A stretch of 64,000 bases of DNA from Pseudoteredinibacter isoporae_A (GTDB lineage Bacteria > Pseudomonadota > Gammaproteobacteria > Pseudomonadales > Cellvibrionaceae): assembly GCF_040372805.1 (NCBI RefSeq), contig NZ_BAABWJ010000010.1, positions 62,001 through 126,000 of the forward strand, given 5' to 3'. Below, piece by piece: positions 26,971 to 35,776 of this stretch. Position numbers and translations under genes: made by a program. The number at the start of each line of letters is the position of its first letter. The stretch's first letter is position 1. The notes beneath the pieces were generated by a model. It was not told the origin of the DNA. It ran no database searches and was given only the letters and a program-made list of their open reading frames with translations.

Positions 26971-28362
26971 TTAGGGGCGTCTTGAAATCGCATCCAGTGC
27001 GGCAACACGATAAGCTTCGGCAAGGGTCGGGAAATTGAATATGCTGTCGACCAAAGCATCCACTTTCATTTCGTTCATGATGGCCATCATACCAATATGA
27101 ACCAGTTCCGTGGCGCCTTCTCCAACAATCATTGTCCCGACGATTTTTTCACCTTTATCGTCGCAAATAAGTTTTAACATTCCCTGGGTATTGCCGGAAA
27201 TTTGACCTCGGGCAATTTCATCAAAATCCGCGCGACCAACAACAGAGCCACCATACTTTTTGGTTGCCTGTTCTTCATTTAAGCCAACGGCGGACAATTC
27301 TGGAATGGCGTAGATGCCTGATGGAATCATATCGTGCATATTGCTGACTTCGATATCCATGGCGCGACTGGCGGCACGTCGACCCTGTTCCATTGATGAT
27401 GAAGCCAATGAGGGCGGGCCAATAATGTCACCTGCGGCAAAAATATTAGGCACGCTGGTGCGCATGTCTTCATCGACGGAAATCAATCCTCGATCGTTCA
27501 GGCTCAAGCCTGCATTTTCAATATTCAAATTTTTAACATTGGCGATACGACCCGCAGCGCAAAGCAACTTCTGACTGCGTACGATGGTGCCATCGTTACA
27601 CTCAGTGGTCACTTCGGAAATACCATCCCAGCTGACATGTTCCACTTCGCGTTCACCCAGCCAGGTGCCTCCCATACCTTCAAATACGTCCACAAAGGTA
27701 TCGCATAAATCGTGGTCGAGGAAACCGAGAGGTTTAGGGTACTTGTCAATCATGGTGACTTGCACGCCCAGTGCCTGGAAGATCGAAGCATATTCACTGG
27801 CGATAACACCACCGCCTAACACGGTCAGACTTTTGGGCAAATAGAGCAGCGATAAAATAGAATCGCTGTCGAGCACATTTTCATGATCGATGGGCATATT
27901 CGGCGGATTGCGAGGGTAAGAACCCGTTGCCAGAATAATGGTCTCACAACGAACCGTTAACGGCTCGGCCTGAACTCGATCGATGCGTATGGTTTCACTG
28001 TCGATGAAACTGGCCCGACCTTTGATACGCTCAATACCATTGCGATCAATTTGCCGGGACATGTACATATCGTGTGCCACGAGCACGTCATTTAAACGTG
28101 TAATCAGGGCTGACATTTCCAGATCTTCCGTCAACTTGAAATCGGCCAGAGAAGCGTTCTGCCTCATATGGCTGATTCGCAATGCATTTTCGCGCAAGGT
28201 TTTCGACGGAATGGTACCGCGGTGCACACAGGCACCGCCGAATAAATTATCGCGTTCAACCAAAGCCACACGCTTGCCGGCTTTGGCTCCCTGAACAGCT
28301 GCCTTCTGTCCGGCAGGACCACTACCGACGACCAGCATGTCATAGTCGTAGGCCATACTCAT
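26971..28362 (-). CDS. sthA: Soluble pyridine nucleotide transhydrogenase
   Basis: 463-residue FAD enzyme that transfers reducing equivalents between NADPH and NAD+. It has the FAD-binding VVGSGPAGQKAAVQGAKAGKRV near residue 10, the active-site region GGACVHRGTIPSKTLRE, the second nucleotide-binding loop LTVLGGGVIASEYASIFQALG, and IFAAGDIIG. The motif GGACVHRGT has only one Cys where lipoamide dehydrogenase has a disulfide pair; this is the known difference of SthA. It overlaps the stop of the HDOD gene by 4 bases (ATGA), so the two are cotranscribed. An in-frame ATG six bases downstream is an alternative start. Confidence 0.95.
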   Translation of the reverse strand: MSMAYDYDMLVVGSGPAGQKAAVQGAKAGKRVALVERDNLFGGACVHRGTIPSKTLRENALRISHMRQNASLADFKLTEDLEMSALITRLNDVLVAHDMYMSRQIDRNGIERIKGRASFIDSETIRIDRVQAEPLTVRCETIILATGSYPRNPPNMPIDHENVLDSDSILSLLYLPKSLTVLGGGVIASEYASIFQALGVQVTMIDKYPKPLGFLDHDLCDTFVDVFEGMGGTWLGEREVEHVSWDGISEVTTECNDGTIVRSQKLLCAAGRIANVKNLNIENAGLSLNDRGLISVDEDMRTSVPNIFAAGDIIGPPSLASSSMEQGRRAASRAMDIEVSNMHDMIPSGIYAIPELSAVGLNEEQATKKYGGSVVGRADFDEIARGQISGNTQGMLKLICDDKGEKIVGTMIVGEGATELVHIGMMAIMNEMKVDALVDSIFNFPTLAEAYRVAALDAISRRP

Positions 28363-29240
28363 AGGGACATCTCCTCCACACTGGCTTTCACAACATCCGT
28401 TTTGTCCAGCAGGTCTTCCACTTCGTCGGCGTATAAATTGAGATCACCCAGTACTTCCAGTTCGACCAGTTGACCTTTGCCCATATCTTCCGGGCGCAAC
28501 ATATGTGTGGCAAAAGCTGCGGCTGCTCGGGCATTGGCAATTTGTCCGGTAGCATTCGGAGCAGCGTGATAATCGTGATAAAAGTTCACCACTTCTTTGA
28601 TCAGTTCGGGCATGCCCCAGGTTGTCAGAACCTGCATGGCAATTTTCTGATGATAGAGATCTTCGACTTTGAACACCTCGGCTTCCTGAATTTCCAATCC
28701 TTTTTTCTGGCTTAAATCCAGAATGGCCTGTACCGCAACCGGACGACCGATTGAATGCAATAAGCCGCACAAAAAACTGCTTTCCACATTGCGGCGGCAA
28801 GTGCGTGAAATTTCCTTGGCCCACAAAGCTGAGGCGAGGGCGTGTTTCCAAATATAGGCAATGTGCTGCTCATACCCTGGGGTATGAAACATTTTTGTGC
28901 CTATTGACGCGGCAACCGCGATTTCGCTGATTAAACCCATTCCCAAGCGTGCGATGGCCTGTTGTAAAGAGACCAGTGACGCATTAGGGGTGTACGCGGC
29001 AGAATTGGCAATACGCATAACATGGGCGGCAAGAGACTGATCACCAGTAATTAACTGGGCCATTTGATTAGCATCGGATTCGGGGTCTTGGGCGAGGGTG
29101 ACGGCTTTGTTGGCCACTTCGGGCAACATCGGGACCTCGATATTTTCCTCTTTAATCAGAGTTTCGAGCAGTGGCGTCAAAATCTGAGTCTTTACATCCA
29201 TTTCGGTAACCTGTGACATAGAGTTGGCATTGCTGGGCAT
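28359..29240 (-). CDS. HDOD domain protein
   Basis: 293 residues. The HDOD domain (about 30-235) begins with EENIEVPMLPEVANKAVTLAQDPESDANQMAQLITGDQSLAAHVMRIANSAAY and continues with IARLGMGLISEIAVAASI. HDOD is a catalytically degenerate HD-type domain used in signalling, often with c-di-GMP or kinase networks. It has no extra output domain. It precedes sthA in a two-gene unit with translational coupling; why a signalling protein is paired with the transhydrogenase is not known to me. Confidence 0.88.
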   Translation of the reverse strand: MPSNANSMSQVTEMDVKTQILTPLLETLIKEENIEVPMLPEVANKAVTLAQDPESDANQMAQLITGDQSLAAHVMRIANSAAYTPNASLVSLQQAIARLGMGLISEIAVAASIGTKMFHTPGYEQHIAYIWKHALASALWAKEISRTCRRNVESSFLCGLLHSIGRPVAVQAILDLSQKKGLEIQEAEVFKVEDLYHQKIAMQVLTTWGMPELIKEVVNFYHDYHAAPNATGQIANARAAAAFATHMLRPEDMGKGQLVELEVLGDLNLYADEVEDLLDKTDVVKASVEEMSL

Positions 29241-29426
29241 AAACGATAGCTCGTGTTTAAGTGTAGTCCAGTCTTCAGAAAAGGCAGGTGCAAAAAACCA
29301 GTCTTTTCAAAGGAATTGCAGCGTATGAGCCTTGTATCGGCCAATTTATCCGCAGCTTAAGGTGAAATGGAGAATAATTTTGCTCTGCAGAGCGGTGCTG
29401 CCGGGGGGAGGGACGTTTAAGTCATG

Positions 29427-30848
29427 TTAACTTGAGCAGCTCAGGCAGATACCTTTTTCATCGCTCGCAGGTGCGAGATCAAAGCCATAATCGTTCTGCT
29501 GTTTTGCAAAAGGGGACGAGACGCAATCGAACAAGCGCTCAAGGGGTAAGTCGTCACCTTGCATGGATGCTTCTATGACCTGTTGCAGATGATGACTGCG
29601 CGGCAGATAAAGAGGATTGCAATCATCCATTTGCGCGGCGGTTTGCTCTGGAGATTGGTTTTCGATACGAGTGTGATAATCGCAAAGCCAGATTTTTCCG
29701 TCCTCTGAATCGGCCAAAACGGTGAAGCTGTCTTGCCATCCAATGCCACGCAATACGTCGGCCAATGCTCGAAAGCTCAAGTTGTAGTCCAGATTATGGG
29801 CAGCCAACAGGCTCAACCAGCGTTGGCTGAGGGCAACATCATCTTCGTTTAATCCCTGGATGCCCAATCGGCGATTCAATCCGCTTTGGTAGGTGTTGGC
29901 CAATTGTTTTTGATAGTTCATTAAACTGCTTTTAAGTTGGTCCTGGTCGAGCAGAATGGATAGAGCATGGGCCAGCGCATTCAAGTTCCAGAGGCCGATA
30001 GAGGGTTGTTGGGAAAAACGATAGCGGCCGTGGGTGTCGGAATGATTGCAAATAAATTCGGGCTCATAGTCATCGAGGAACGCATAGGGGCCGAAGTCAA
30101 ACGTTTCGCCGATGATGGACATATTGTCCGTGTTCATTACGCCATGATTGAAACCGTACACTTGCCAAGCCGCAATCATATCAGCGGTGTTGATCACGGC
30201 CATATCCAGTAGGGATTGGTAATCCCCGGGGCTGTTGTGAGGTAGGTAGCGTTCGATGCAATAATCCGCCAACTCGCGCAGCTGTTGATATTTTCTCTGG
30301 TAAAAAAATTCTTCAAAGGAGCCAAAGCGAATGTGTGTTTTAGCAATGCGAATAATACTGGCGGCGTATTCAGGTGTTTCCCGCATCACTTCTTCATTGC
30401 TACTGAGCAGACAGAGGCTACGACTGCTTGCAATGCCAAGGGCGTTGAGGCTTTCACCGATGATGTGCTCGCGCACGCTAGAGCGCCAGACCGCTCGGCC
30501 ATCGCCAAAGCGTGAAAAGGGTGTTCTGCCCGCACCTTTTAAATGCCAGTCCCAGAGTTCACCCCGAGAATCTTTCCATTCGCCCAGTAATAAGCCTCGA
30601 CCATCACCCAGCTGCGGGTTAAATACGCCGAACTGGTGGCCAGAATATTTCATGGCAAGCCCTTGACCATGACCAGAAGCAAGCTGTTGCAAGGCCGTCT
30701 GATCTTCGAGAATCGCGCTCATGCCGAGCGCCTCCGCAAGTCGCCAATTGACATGACGGAGCTGGCCTTCCTTAAGAGGCGCCGCTTTTACCGGGCGAGC
30801 AAATTCGTTACCAAGATTTGCGAAATGTTGTTGAAGATGATCGAGCAT
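29427..30848 (-). CDS. selO: SelO (YdiU) family protein adenylyltransferase
   Basis: 473-residue pseudokinase-fold enzyme that transfers AMP to protein Ser/Thr/Tyr. Features seen are YSGHQFGVFNPQLGDGRGLLLGEW, LKGAGRTPFSRFGDGRAVWRSSVREHI, and NHGVMNTDNMSIIGETFDFGPYAFLD with the metal-binding Asn and Asp. The C-terminus is CLSCSS, the same tail as vertebrate SelO except that a standard Cys codon (TGC) replaces selenocysteine; this is the known bacterial form. The start is the ATG at 30846-30848; the open frame extends 8 codons further from a TTG. That ATG sits one base after the T-tract of a terminator hairpin. Confidence 0.88.
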   Translation of the reverse strand: MLDHLQQHFANLGNEFARPVKAAPLKEGQLRHVNWRLAEALGMSAILEDQTALQQLASGHGQGLAMKYSGHQFGVFNPQLGDGRGLLLGEWKDSRGELWDWHLKGAGRTPFSRFGDGRAVWRSSVREHIIGESLNALGIASSRSLCLLSSNEEVMRETPEYAASIIRIAKTHIRFGSFEEFFYQRKYQQLRELADYCIERYLPHNSPGDYQSLLDMAVINTADMIAAWQVYGFNHGVMNTDNMSIIGETFDFGPYAFLDDYEPEFICNHSDTHGRYRFSQQPSIGLWNLNALAHALSILLDQDQLKSSLMNYQKQLANTYQSGLNRRLGIQGLNEDDVALSQRWLSLLAAHNLDYNLSFRALADVLRGIGWQDSFTVLADSEDGKIWLCDYHTRIENQSPEQTAAQMDDCNPLYLPRSHHLQQVIEASMQGDDLPLERLFDCVSSPFAKQQNDYGFDLAPASDEKGICLSCSS

Positions 30849-30880
30849 GAAAAAGGGCCTGGAGATAAACAACAGGCCCT
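30849..30880 (-). terminator. Intrinsic terminator of the TonB-domain gene, abutting selO ATG
   Basis: Read on the minus strand: GGGCCTG, 11-base loop, CAGGCCC, then TTTTTC and immediately ATG of selO. It lies 37 bases after the TonB-domain gene stop. It occupies the place where selO needs its ribosome-binding site, so some read-through or attenuation at this hairpin may set selO expression. Confidence 0.75.
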
Positions 30881-30916
30881 ATTAAATCACAATGCGCTCG
30901 GTTTCGCGTTGCCTGT

Positions 30917-32251
30917 CTAATCAGGAAGGCGATAAACAATCGGCAGAGTGAAGCGGAATTCTTCCTGCGACATGGTTTCCGGCATAGGTGGGAACGGAGA
31001 GGCGTCTTCAATGGCCCTTTGAGATGCGCGGTTTAAGGTGGCGTATTTTGAAGCCTCAAGAATTTGAATGTCACGCACATCGCCGTTGCGATCGACCACC
31101 AGTTCCAGTTGTACGCTGCCCTGTTGTTCGCGAACAATGGCGCGCTTGGGATACTTCACATGCTGGTACGCCCACTTGACCAATTTTGAGTGGTACAACT
31201 GACGATTAAGCAGTGCCTCAGCGGTTAACTCGGCAGAAATGTCTTCGCCTTCGTCCAGCTCTTCTTCGTCGAGCTCATCGGCACTGATGATCGCGGCCTG
31301 CTCCTGTTGCTCAGGTGCGGGTTCAGGTTCTGGCGTTTCTTCAACAGGTTGTGCATTGGCCAACTGGATATTGGGTTTTGCAATAAGAGGTTGCTCAATA
31401 ACGGCTTCAGTCTGGGTGTTGGCGGCAATATCGCTGGCTGCCGTACGGGCTTCGGGCTGTTCAGCTTGCGGCTCGGGTGCAGACGGTTGCGCTGCTGGAA
31501 CAGCGGCACTGGTTTGCTGTGTGCTGACGGTCTGGGCGCTGTCTTCGGTGGCGGTTTGATTGATCGCCTGGGCCAATCGCTCGGTACGAGCCGCATCGGG
31601 GATGATGGTAACAAAGCGAGCGTTCAAGTCTTCGCCAATCGTGCCATTGACCAACAATTGAGACTTGAAACTGCTGGAGAAAGGCACGGAACCCAACCAG
31701 CTGTTGAGCAGGGTTTTAAAGAAACCTTCCTGGGTAATTTCACCCAGTTTGATACCGTTCAGGCTGATTTCGGTGGTGCCGGTGCCTTTGCGGTGAATAA
31801 TCAGATGGTCACCCGTGCGCAAGGTACGCTTGACGAGCTTGGAAAACTCCACCATGGCATTCGCCTGTTCAGTCAGCACCGAGGGTGGATTATTGATCGC
31901 CATGCTCTCGATCCACAGCTTAGTCAGGCTGCGTGAGGAAAGACGCTTGGCCGTAACCCGCATTTCCATTTTCTGGGGTTCGGTGGAATTCAGAATCGCT
32001 ACCGGATCATTGCTGGTTCCAGTGAGGTAGAGACCCGCTAAAAATCGCTCTTTGCCCAATTTGTTGTAGCTTGCGATGCCGTTGAGGAGCTGGTCGGCAG
32101 AGCTGTGAATGCTCATTCCCAAGCAAAGGATAGGGGTTGCTGCGTAGACGCCGATTCGGCGTAGCAGGTATGAAGGCGATAAACTGGTCACTTTAGAATC
32201 CATTTTATTATTGAGTACAACGTCAGCAGTGTTAGCTGCTGCAGGTATCAT
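30917..32251 (-). CDS. Chalcone isomerase-like domain protein fused to a TonB C-terminal domain
   Basis: 444 residues. An N-terminal signal or anchor (about 24-50, YLLRRIGVYAATPILCLGM) is followed by a chalcone-isomerase-like domain (about 55-215; DQLLNGIASYNKLGKERFLAGLYLTGT, ISLNGIKLGEI, FKTLLNSWLGSVPFS). Next come a Pro/Ala/Glu-rich linker (about 235-345) and a TonB C-terminal domain (KWAYQHVKYPKRAIVREQQGSVQLELVVDRNGDVRDIQI, about 360-440). The linker suggests spanning the periplasm, with TonB contacting an outer-membrane receptor. No ExbB/ExbD genes are nearby. The fusion is unusual. An ATG at 32201-32203 is an alternative start. Confidence 0.75.
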   Translation of the reverse strand: MIPAAANTADVVLNNKMDSKVTSLSPSYLLRRIGVYAATPILCLGMSIHSSADQLLNGIASYNKLGKERFLAGLYLTGTSNDPVAILNSTEPQKMEMRVTAKRLSSRSLTKLWIESMAINNPPSVLTEQANAMVEFSKLVKRTLRTGDHLIIHRKGTGTTEISLNGIKLGEITQEGFFKTLLNSWLGSVPFSSSFKSQLLVNGTIGEDLNARFVTIIPDAARTERLAQAINQTATEDSAQTVSTQQTSAAVPAAQPSAPEPQAEQPEARTAASDIAANTQTEAVIEQPLIAKPNIQLANAQPVEETPEPEPAPEQQEQAAIISADELDEEELDEGEDISAELTAEALLNRQLYHSKLVKWAYQHVKYPKRAIVREQQGSVQLELVVDRNGDVRDIQILEASKYATLNRASQRAIEDASPFPPMPETMSQEEFRFTLPIVYRLPD

Positions 32252-32809
32252 ACGATCTTCAAATTAATGCGATGTAGCTTTCTTTAGGCGACAAACTCTA
32301 CTGGTTTTTGTCAGGTATTCAAGGAAATATCGCATGTTTTTATTGGCAAAAACAGCCAGGGGCTTAGCCGCAAAGCGGATTTCGACCGGTGGCTCAGGCT
32401 GGACGCAGGCTCGGTTGCACTCAGTAAACCTTATTGAAAAAGCCACAACCTTGCTGTGGTTTTGCCTCTGCTTGCGGGTTCTGATATCCCGGATTTTGCG
32501 TGGCCGCCAATTGTGTTGATATTCCCAAGGCCTCTACATAATTAACGCTTAGCTTGGCATCAACCTCAGTCACGGGCGCCAGTTTGTGCGATGTTCGATG
32601 ACTGTGGATGCTTTGCGTGCCATTTGCGGGGGCAGGCAAACCGACAGCTTTGTTGATGCTTCTGGTGTTTGGCACTTGCCTTGTGGTCGCTGGAAAGGGA
32701 AAATATCCGCCCCTCAGCGAACCATTCGCCGAACGAAACGCCAATAGCATGCGGTATATAAGCCCAATGAATAGGGCCCGCCGTGTATTACCATAGCAGT
32801 GAGTCTTTT
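32252..32809. other. 558-base gap without a clear gene
   Basis: Divergent intergenic region between the TonB-domain gene and the FAD oxidase gene. Open frames exist but have no family pattern, no convincing start and no ribosome site. A weak hairpin CCACA/TGTGG followed by TTTT is at 32443-32463. I see no other structure here. Confidence 0.5.
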
Positions 32810-34243
32810 ATGTCCAGTATCGCCAGCGATTTTATTACCGAGCCCAGTCAAGAACGCCGACAGCAAGTGGCCAAACAGTTGGGTGAGTTTATCGATCCCG
32901 ATAAAGTTCGAATTGATGAGGAATCCCTGCAGGGCCACGGTTGTGATTGGACCAAGCTGTATCAGGTAAACCCTCTGGCGATTGTTTTTCCAAAAACGGT
33001 GGAACAGGTTCAGCAATTGGTGGTATTTGCCCGTGAAGAAAAAATTGCCCTGGTGCCTTCCGGTGGGCGCACGGGCCTGAGTGGCGGCGCTGTTGCCAGT
33101 CAGGGAGAGATCGTTGTCTCTTTCGATTATATGAACCAGATGTCTGATTTTAACCCGGTCGACCGTACCGTCGTTTGCCAGCCTGGTGTCATTACCCAGC
33201 AGTTACAGGATTTTGCCGAAGAACAGGGGCTGTATTACCCGGTGGATTTTGCCTCGGCAGGTTCCAGCCAAATTGCCGGTAATATTGCCACCAATGCCGG
33301 TGGTATTAAGGTGATTAAATATGGGATGACCCGAGACTGGGTGGCCGGTATGAAAGTGGTAACCGGCACGGGTGAATTAATCGATTTGAATAAGAACTTG
33401 TTAAAAAACAATACCGGCTATGATTTGCGTCATTTGTTTGCGGGTTCTGAGGGAACATTGGGGCTGATTGTTGAGGCCACTATGCGTTTAACTCAACCGC
33501 CGAAGGATCTTTCCGTGTTGGTATTGGGGGTGCCCGAAATGGGCGCCATCATGGAAATTTTACGCGCTTTCCAGAATCGTATGCCGTTAACCGCCTTTGA
33601 ATTCTTTTCCGAATCCGGTTGCCGTTTGACAACGGCTCACGGCCTGCAGCGCCCTTTTGAAACCGAAACCCCGTTTTATGTGCTGATTGAATATGAAAAT
33701 CAATCTGAGCAAGATGCTGACACTGCCATGGAAGTATTTGAGTTCTGTATGGAGCAGGGTTGGGTGGTTGATGGTGTGATTTCCCAGAGCGAAAGTCAGG
33801 CGGAAAATCTATGGGCCTTGCGAGAGAATCTCGGTGAGTGTTGTGCGCCGTTTACGCCATACAAAAACGATATTTCGGTCACTACGTCTCAGGTGCCCGG
33901 TTTTCTGGAAGACATCGATACGGTTGTGAGCCAGGCTTATCCCGATTTTACATTGGTATGGTGGGGGCATATCGGAGACGGCAATCTGCATTTGAATATC
34001 CTGAAACCTGAAGGCATGGAAAAAGACGAGTTCTTTGGCAAATGTCAGGCGGTCAATAAGCAGGTGTTTGAAATCGTAGAGAAATATGAGGGTTCTATTT
34101 CTGCTGAGCACGGTGTTGGCCTTGTGAAGCGAGATTATATCCAATACACCCGCAGCAAAGCTGATGTTGCGTTAATGCAGGGCATCAAAAAAGTATTCGA
34201 TCCGGATAATATTATGAACCCTGGAAAAATCTTCCAGAGCTGA
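32810..34243 (+). CDS. FAD-linked oxidase, D-2-hydroxyglutarate dehydrogenase-like
   Basis: 477 residues. The N-terminal PCMH FAD domain has PLAIVFPKTVEQVQQLVVFAREEKIALVPSGGRTGLSGGAV (about 50-95) and AGNIATNAGGIKVIKYGMTRDWV. The C-terminal domain has VVWWGHIGDGNLHLNILKPEG-type metal-site residues (WWGHIGDGNLHLN) and ISAEHGVGLVKRDYI ending in FDPDNIMNPGKIF. This pattern belongs to D-2-hydroxyglutarate dehydrogenase and D-lactate dehydrogenase relatives. In pseudomonads a related enzyme works with SerA; no serA lies in this window. The start is the ATG at 32810; the open frame extends nine codons further. Confidence 0.87.
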   Translation: MSSIASDFITEPSQERRQQVAKQLGEFIDPDKVRIDEESLQGHGCDWTKLYQVNPLAIVFPKTVEQVQQLVVFAREEKIALVPSGGRTGLSGGAVASQGEIVVSFDYMNQMSDFNPVDRTVVCQPGVITQQLQDFAEEQGLYYPVDFASAGSSQIAGNIATNAGGIKVIKYGMTRDWVAGMKVVTGTGELIDLNKNLLKNNTGYDLRHLFAGSEGTLGLIVEATMRLTQPPKDLSVLVLGVPEMGAIMEILRAFQNRMPLTAFEFFSESGCRLTTAHGLQRPFETETPFYVLIEYENQSEQDADTAMEVFEFCMEQGWVVDGVISQSESQAENLWALRENLGECCAPFTPYKNDISVTTSQVPGFLEDIDTVVSQAYPDFTLVWWGHIGDGNLHLNILKPEGMEKDEFFGKCQAVNKQVFEIVEKYEGSISAEHGVGLVKRDYIQYTRSKADVALMQGIKKVFDPDNIMNPGKIFQS

Positions 34244-34534
34244 TGTTCATTCGCAATTGGTATCAAGGTTTCTGTTCGTGAATATCGAAGTCAGTGATGA
34301 CAAGCAACGTTTGGGTGCTGATAAGGTTCATCACTTTCTTCGCGACCACAGCAGTTGAGCAAAATGCCTCTCCCGATCCTGGGGGGAAACGTCTATCGAG
34401 AATTCCATTTCTGTTGCGGCTTATCATGCCGCGCAGTGAATGCGGGGGTGATGGCGCATTCTGCAACAGCGAATGTGCGGCGCTTTGCTCTGGCGACACC
34501 CAATGCTCATGGTTTACATAAGATATAACGGGCC

Positions 34535-35329
34535 TTACAGCGTATTGATGTCTGGCAATTCCGGCATTGGGTTTTCACGCAATTCCCTTACCCAGTACAG
34601 GGTGCCGCCGCAGACCGCCGCAGGTAAGACAATGATATTCAGTAAAGGGATCATGGCGCCCAAGGTGCCGAGACCACCCAAGCCGTATGTGCTGAATTTG
34701 TTTTCCCAGAGCTGACCGCGCAAGTCTTTAAAAGCCACTTTGTGGTTATCGGCAGGGTAATCCACATACTGCACAGAAATGGTCCAGATCGCCCAGGCAA
34801 AGCTGAGAACGGGCACCAGCAGGTTAAGCAGTGGAATAAAGGACAAGGCCAGGAGACACAGCATGACAGCCAGGCCCCGTGTGACGAAATACCAGAGTTT
34901 GCCCATCTCACGCCAGATGGTTCGAGGAATCATCTGGGACAGAGGTTCGCCCTGGATGGACTCTCCCGTCACCAGCTCTTCAACTTTCTCTGCGAGTACT
35001 CCATAAAACGGAGCGGCGATAATATTGGTCAGTAGGCTGAAACTGTATCCGTAAAGCAGCAATACCATGACGACCGCAATGCCGACCAGAATGTTTGCCA
35101 AAAAGCTTAGCCAGTCGGGCAGAAAGCCAGTTAGCCATTCGGTTGCGGCGGAAAACTGTGCAAACAGGGCGGTGGTGGTCATGATAAAAATCAATACATT
35201 GACCAGAATCGGGATCAGGACAAAAATCCGCAGTTTGGGGTGCAGCATCAGACGGGCGCCGTTGAGAAGATAGCGGGCGCCGCTGTGGACATTGTTCGTG
35301 CCGGTTGCAACGGGAGCGGGTGAATTCAT
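34535..35329 (-). CDS. cysZ: CysZ-like sulfate transport/EI24-domain membrane protein
   Basis: 264 residues with about four long hydrophobic segments: FVLIPILVNVLIFIMTTTALFA (34-55), LANILVGIAVVMVLLLYGYSF (77-97), GLAVMLCLLALSFIPLLNLLVPVLSFAWAIWTISV (157-191) and GAMIPLLNIIVLPAAVCGGTLYWV (228-251). FSLLTNIIAAPFYGVLAEKVEEL between segments 2 and 3 is typical of CysZ. CysZ is a sulfate permease feeding cysteine synthesis. It is convergent with the FAD oxidase gene; the 291-base gap between them (34244-34534) shows no gene. Confidence 0.88.
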   Translation of the reverse strand: MNSPAPVATGTNNVHSGARYLLNGARLMLHPKLRIFVLIPILVNVLIFIMTTTALFAQFSAATEWLTGFLPDWLSFLANILVGIAVVMVLLLYGYSFSLLTNIIAAPFYGVLAEKVEELVTGESIQGEPLSQMIPRTIWREMGKLWYFVTRGLAVMLCLLALSFIPLLNLLVPVLSFAWAIWTISVQYVDYPADNHKVAFKDLRGQLWENKFSTYGLGGLGTLGAMIPLLNIIVLPAAVCGGTLYWVRELRENPMPELPDINTL

Positions 35330-35388
35330 AAAGCTGAAATCCTGTGGTCTTGGTGTCCTGTTAGACGGCGAAAACCGGCTGTTGGGAT

Positions 35389-35685
35389 TCAGGCAGCGCC
35401 GTGGGCTTTTAAGCTGCTTATATATTCGGCACTTTGTTTGTGCTCGGCGATCAATTGCAGCAGGCTGTCGCCCTCGCCGTTTACGGCGTTGATGTTGCGG
35501 CCGTCGGCCACAAACATATCCAGGAAGGTGGCAAAATTTTCAGACTTCATACCGCGATAGGCTTTTTCCAGCACATAAAAGTCCGCATCAATGCCAGCGG
35601 GGGCTTCGAAATCGAAAAAGGTGCGAATACGATCATCGTCAAAAACTTCGCCCAGTACTTTTTGTTTGTCTTTTTTTAAACTCAT
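35389..35685 (-). CDS. PA4642-family small protein
   Basis: 98-residue acidic protein of the PA4642 family. It starts MSLKKDKQKVLGEVFDDDRIRTFFDF, followed by EAPAGIDADFYVLEKAYRGMKSENFATFLDMF and ending SLLQLIAEHKQSAEYISSLKAHGA. It has no signal peptide or membrane segment. Function is unknown; the family occurs in Pseudomonas and relatives. It lies between cysZ and gatB on the minus strand. Confidence 0.8.
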   Translation of the reverse strand: MSLKKDKQKVLGEVFDDDRIRTFFDFEAPAGIDADFYVLEKAYRGMKSENFATFLDMFVADGRNINAVNGEGDSLLQLIAEHKQSAEYISSLKAHGAA

Positions 35686-35776
35686 GCTATTTCTCTTAAT
35701 GTATAACGGCTTATATCTTGGCTAGGTGCATTCATAAGGCCGCACTGTGTCAGCTGCGGCACTTGTTCACGAATAA

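Noticed and set aside
29427..29447. Possible selenocysteine in SelO
   Set aside because: The codon at that position is TGC and the gene ends with TAA two codons later, so no UGA recoding.
32437..32463. Possible intrinsic terminator hairpin
   Set aside because: Only a 5-bp stem with a short T-run and no gene ending nearby.
32421..32750. Open frame of 109 codons on the minus strand in the TonB/oxidase gap
   Set aside because: No family pattern, no ribosome site, low-complexity composition; treated as noncoding.
34263..34521. Overlapping frames between the FAD oxidase and cysZ
   Set aside because: Short frames on both strands without family pattern or ribosome sites, in a convergent gap.
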